From NCBI GenBank assembly GCA_003427395.1, contig BFEA01000211.1:444574-475468 (forward strand): a stretch of DNA of 30,895 nucleotides, in the 5' to 3' direction. How positions within the stretch are numbered: position 1 is the first letter of the stretch; the number at the start of each line of letters is the position of its first letter. This DNA is from Chara braunii. Its lineage: Eukaryota; Streptophyta; Charophyceae; Charales; Characeae. Under the pieces are notes generated by a model, which saw only the letters and a list, made by a program, of their open reading frames with translations, had not been told where the DNA came from and did no database searches. Positions 28,111 through 30,895 of this stretch are shown one piece after another. The translations under genes were made by a program, and so were the position numbers.

Positions 28111-28139
28111 GAATAGTCTGCTTCGATTTCTATCACAGC

Positions 28140-28406
28140 TACCTTGAGAGCAGTGGTTGGTGGTCCCCACCACCTTAGGGTATCAATTGCCGGGCGGTCG
28201 TTGATGCTTAACCGCAACCGGGGTTAAGGTGGATTCTCACTAACAACATCATCGGTTAGGGGAGTCTGCAGACTGAGAAAGAGTTCAGCCTCCTGATGCG
28301 TTAGGTGAAAAACTCCGACGAAACACTGTCATAACAGCCCCTTCTTTGTTGTCCTCTTCTCCCTCCCTCTCTGCCTACAGTTCACCGCGCACTTCTCTAT
28401 GACGAT
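28140..28406 (+). repeat. Hammerhead-bearing dispersed repeat, copy 6 with 5' extension
   Basis: Upstream part: GGTGGTCCCCACCACC palindrome, GGGTTAAGGTGGATTCTCAC and TTAGGGGAGTCTGCAGACTG, the last two shared with 21.34 kb. Then CTGATGCG (28293), CTCCGACGAAACACTGTC and the CT-rich tail. The A of the CTGATGA box is changed to C. Confidence 0.82.
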
Positions 28407-28471
28407 TTTATACATCTTCATACATACATACAACACACATATATATACATAAACATTTCTACATATATATA

Positions 28472-28588
28472 TCGTCCAACAGAACTGCCCAGTAATCCGT
28501 CGGCAGAGAGGGAGAAGAGGACAACACACGAGGGCCTGTGACAAACTGTTTCGTCGGAGTCCCACCGACTCATCAGGCTGCTGAACCC
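28472..28588 (-). repeat. Hammerhead-bearing dispersed repeat, copy 7 (intact core)
   Basis: Minus strand: CTGATGAG (28576-28569), stem TCGG/CCGA with loop TGGGACT, CGAAACAGTTTGTCACAG, the CT-rich tail, GGATTACTGGGCAG, then TTCTGTTGGACGATATATAT. Every core base expected of a hammerhead is present. Confidence 0.85.
28535..28576 (-). ncRNA. Hammerhead-ribozyme-like core (copy 7)
   Basis: CUGAUGA, a 5-bp helix II (GUCGG/CCGAC), GAAAC, a minimal 3-bp helix III (ACA GUU UGU) and the cleavage-type triplet GUC. Helix I is not obvious: AGCCUG before the box and ACAGG after GUC pair poorly. Confidence 0.5.
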
Positions 28589-28613
28589 CACATAAACATA
28601 CATATACATCCAT

Positions 28614-28980
28614 ATGTATACACGCACCTCGCCCCACCGCTCACCAAACGCCACCATTCTGAACGAATTGAAAACACGGAATTACTCCGGATTCGTTTAC
28701 AAAAAATGTTACCTTTGGTTGGCATTTGGCGACGGAGTGGTGCGTCGAGGCCTTACGCCTTACGACAACGTGTATACGGGTCATTACGAAAAGGAATAGG
28801 ACGGTGTTTCGCATCCGGAAGTTTTTTCGACGATTTTTTTTCCTACCGAGGTATGTTAATTGGAAAAGGATATCCCTTCTAACGTGAGCACAGAGGGAGA
28901 GAGAGAGGAGAAGGAGCGGGGGGGAGGGAGGAATGGATCATTAAGGGAATAATTCAGAGAGGGACCCCTTATAATGTCAA
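28614..28980. other. No gene called; two overlapping short frames
   Basis: Plus frames at 28538-28882 and 28614-28799 overlap. The second (ILNELKTRNYSGFVYKKCYL...) reads like protein, but I see no domain or splice partner. Confidence 0.35.
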
Positions 28981-29092
28981 CCCACTCACATAGCCCGGGG
29001 ATCAGTCATTCCGGGCATGGCATATAGATGTAGTTATTCCTCCTTTGGGCATTTAGCTATCATCTTCCTGGCCACGATTTCGGCGTTTTTTT

Positions 29093-29149
29093 AACCGAAT
29101 TTGTCAGGTCCTACTGGCGGAACCCGGTAAGCCCTGACGACTTCGGTTC

Positions 29150-29241
<92 letters not shown>
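29093..29241 (+). mobile_element. Hairpin followed by A91: possible retroposon 3' end
   Basis: AACCGAATTTGTCAGG and CCTGACGACTTCGGTT form a stem (29093-29148), directly followed by CC and an uninterrupted run of 91 A (29151-29241). A hairpin plus long A tail resembles the 3' end of a LINE or SINE. I cannot find a target duplication or the 5' end. Confidence 0.45.
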
Positions 29242-29244
<3 letters not shown>

Positions 29245-29578
29245 TGGACAGGAACGTCGGAGTTACATGCCCGAAGGAGTGGGTAAGACAGCACCGCGCC
29301 CGACACTAACCGTATTTTAAATACGAACCAAAGTGGACGTGGCTGTATCGGCAAAGAAGGGAAAAAAATGCGTTCTTTGCCGCCGGCATTTCTTTTTTCT
29401 TTTTGGCCATGCAGAAACTATTTGTTTCAATTTTTTTATGTTTTTCCCTCGGACAGATAAGCACTCATCTCTATATCACTGTTTTCTTCTCTCCCCCAAA
29501 CAATTTCGCCGAATGTATTCTGAGCACGAAAAATTGCCAGCCGGTGACTGCCCGCGGCCCGGCGTATCGACCAACAAC

Positions 29579-29715
29579 GCGCCAAGTCAAGACACCCCGT
29601 GTACTTGTACTGCGCGCCAAGTCAAGACACCCCGTGTACTGCGCGCCAAGTCAAGACACCCCGTGTACTGCGCGCCAAGTCAAGACACCCCGTGTACTGC
29701 GCGCCAAGTCAAGAC
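29579..29715. repeat. 29-bp minisatellite, five units
   Basis: GCGCCAAGTCAAGACACCCC and GTGTACT at 29579, 29614, 29643, 29672 and 29701. The first is 35 bp (extra TTGTAC) and the last partial. The middle units are identical, so the array is recent. Confidence 0.97.
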
Positions 29716-29984
29716 TGCGCAATTTCGAGTTGTCGGGGGCAGTGATGGTTCTCACTTATAGTGAGCGAAGCAATTTAATGTAAAACGAAAAACGACTACT
29801 ATTCACAACTTCGATTATTATTGAATTCATTAAAAAATCGACGTAATTTAAATGTGAAGAAAGCTGCCTAATTGTATCTGGAACACTAATTATTCAGAAC
29901 TCAGTCATTTAAAGGTGTTGAAGAACATTACTAAGTAGATTGTTAAAAGATTATACGTAAAAGAAAAAAAAAAAAAAAAAAATT

Positions 29985-30330
29985 AGACGTAATTTAATTT
30001 ACAAGAAAAAACTGACTGACGATGTTTTTAATTTAAACGAAAAGTGACTGATTAAACCTGGTTTTCTTTGGGCAAAAAACAGTCCAAAAGATCTGGAAGA
30101 AAACTATGCGATGCACAAAACTAAACAACTTTTGCCTCAGGGTCACGTCGAAATTCTGTATCAAATTTGAAACCAAAAATAATTAGATTTTGTTTTATTT
30201 TATTTTACTTTTGGCCCGGTCGGGCAAGTTGCCCCGGGCCACTCTGGTAGCCTAGCAAATTACAATATATTCATTAAATTAGACGTCGTTTAATCCTCAA
30301 GAAAACTTGGTTAAACCTGGGATTTTTTTT
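29985..30330. repeat. Diverged direct repeat around the third hAT-like copy
   Basis: ATTAGACGTAATTTAAT, then CAAGAAAA and TTAAACCTGG, occurs at about 29982-30060, and again as ATTAGACGTCGTTTAATC, CAAGAAAACTTGGTTAAACC at about 30279-30320. Confidence 0.75.
30080..30255 (+). mobile_element. CTAGGCTACCAG miniature element, copy 3 (5' truncated)
   Basis: Keeps AACAACTTTTGCCTCAGGGT, CACGTCGAAATTCT, the A/T-rich centre, GGCCCGGTCGGGCAAGTTGC and the right end CTGGTAGCCTAG. The left terminus is missing. Confidence 0.85.
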
Positions 30331-30342
30331 TTACAAAATTAG

Positions 30343-30388
30343 CTAGGCTACCAGAATGGCCCGGGACAACTTGCCCGGCCGGGCCAAA
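30343..30388 (-). mobile_element. CTAGGCTACCAG miniature element, terminal fragment
   Basis: CTAGGCTACCAGAATGGCCC then GGGACAACTTGCCCGGCCGG: only the terminal 45 bp remain, in opposite orientation to copy 3. Confidence 0.85.
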
Positions 30389-30432
30389 ACAGTAAAATAT
30401 TCATATATATTATGCATATATACATATATAGT

Positions 30433-30566
30433 GTCAAACAGATATATATATTCAGCCTCCTGATGAGTCGGTGAAACTCCGACGAAACAGTTTGTCACAG
30501 CCCCTCGTTTGTCGTCCTGTTCTCCCTCCCTCTCTGCCTACGGTTTACTGGGCATCTCTGTTTGAC
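30433..30566 (+). repeat. Hammerhead-bearing dispersed repeat, copy 8 (best preserved)
   Basis: Inverted ends GTCAAACAGA (30433-30442) and TCTGTTTGAC (30557-30566) bound a 134-bp unit inserted in AT-repeat DNA. Order: AT-rich, TTCAGCCTC, hammerhead-like core, CACAGCCCCTCGTTTGTC, a CT-rich segment, GGTTTACTGGGCA. The right end merges into the palindrome TTGACGATATATATCGTCAA. Confidence 0.88.
30460..30496 (+). ncRNA. Hammerhead-ribozyme-like core (copy 8)
   Basis: C30460 starts CUGAUGA. GUCGG and CCGAC form helix II around the loop UGAAACU. GAAAC follows. ACA/UGU with loop GUU forms a minimal helix III, and GUC ends at 30496. All conserved core bases of the hammerhead consensus are present. 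Tiny helix III is known for type I hammerheads in Penelope-like elements and animal retrozymes. Helix I between AGCCUC and ACAGCC is not convincing, so activity is unproven. Confidence 0.55.
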
Positions 30567-30589
30567 GATATATATCGTCAAATATATCT

Positions 30590-30895
30590 ATATATTGTCA
30601 CATGATATCAGAGCGCCTAAGCGAAAAAACCAAAAAAACAAAAAAATCTTATATTCGTTTTTAATCTTCTTCCTTACAACTCCCCCTGTTCAGAACCTCT
30701 TGCGTACAAGGCCGCCCACGTGGATGTGGGTTGAGCGGCGGCTGCCCTCACCCCCGTGTGTCATATATATTGTCAGATTGTGAATCAGAGCGCAAAAAAG
30801 GGAAAAGAAAAAAGGAAAAGGAAAAAAGGGAAGGGGAAGGAGGTAAGGAAAGCTCCACCTGTTCATAACCTCTTACGTACAAGGCCAGCCACGTG
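30590..30895 (+). repeat. GTACAAGGC dispersed repeat, two tandem units (window ends in the second)
   Basis: CATATATATTGTCA, ATCAGAGCGC, an A-rich purine stretch, CTCC.CCTGTTCA.AACCTC, TTGCGTACAAGGCCGCCCAC and GTG occur from about 30590. The order recurs from about 30762 to the window end. The period is about 175 bp. Confidence 0.8.

Noticed and set aside
29333-29761. 142-aa and 126-aa overlapping plus frames
   Set aside because: Their C-terminal parts are translations of the 29-bp minisatellite and the rest has no domain.
30460-30470. Possible snoRNA C box (TGATGA) in the hammerhead repeat
   Set aside because: No D box at a suitable distance and no terminal stem; the surrounding GAAAC and helix II fit a hammerhead core much better.

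Overview
This is eukaryotic nuclear DNA. Reading frames are cut by introns with GT...AG ends, and nearly all the rest is microsatellites, decayed minisatellites and small non-autonomous transposons. The three Ns (6982, 6985, 6988), inside a tandem array, are assembly ambiguity. I cannot name the lineage. Small exons in large repeat-filled introns would fit an alga, a protist (for example a coccidian-like one) or an invertebrate.

The best-supported gene is on the minus strand, 11589 down to 1340. Nine coding segments can be joined by hand with consistent phase at all eight junctions, giving 1086 nt including the stop (361 aa). The product is an RNA-binding protein with the second half of an RRM at its N terminus, a long Ala/Pro/Ser/Leu-rich linker, a complete RRM at about residues 234-314, and a Gly/Arg/Asn-rich tail. 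The layout is like the Whi3/Scw1/RBPMS group of two-RRM proteins. Introns range from 76 bp to about 1.9 kb and hold most of the minisatellites between 1.4 and 11.5 kb.

From 11.7 to 22.3 kb I found no convincing gene. The stretch holds a TTAA-flanked miniature element, a 131-bp tandem array, about 2.3 kb of decayed GTGCAC-rich satellite (15.7-18.0 kb), and long CT, CA, A and C runs. Around 22.3-23.7 kb there are traces of one or two more genes: a 102-bp minus-strand exon, and a plus-strand ORF followed by AATAAA.

From 24.9 kb to the end, and also at 21.3-21.8 kb, the sequence is a graveyard of small elements. Four families can be separated: (1) TA-flanked foldback elements (5.9, 22.5, 27.4 kb); (2) TTAA-flanked elements (9.2, 13.9 kb); (3) elements with CTAGGCTACCAG termini and 8-bp target duplications (25.8, 26.4, 30.1, 30.3 kb), one inserted in the end of another foldback; (4) a short dispersed repeat in at least eight copies, whose best copies (30.46 and 28.54 kb) carry a hammerhead-ribozyme-like catalytic core. 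The fourth family is the most interesting signal in the window.
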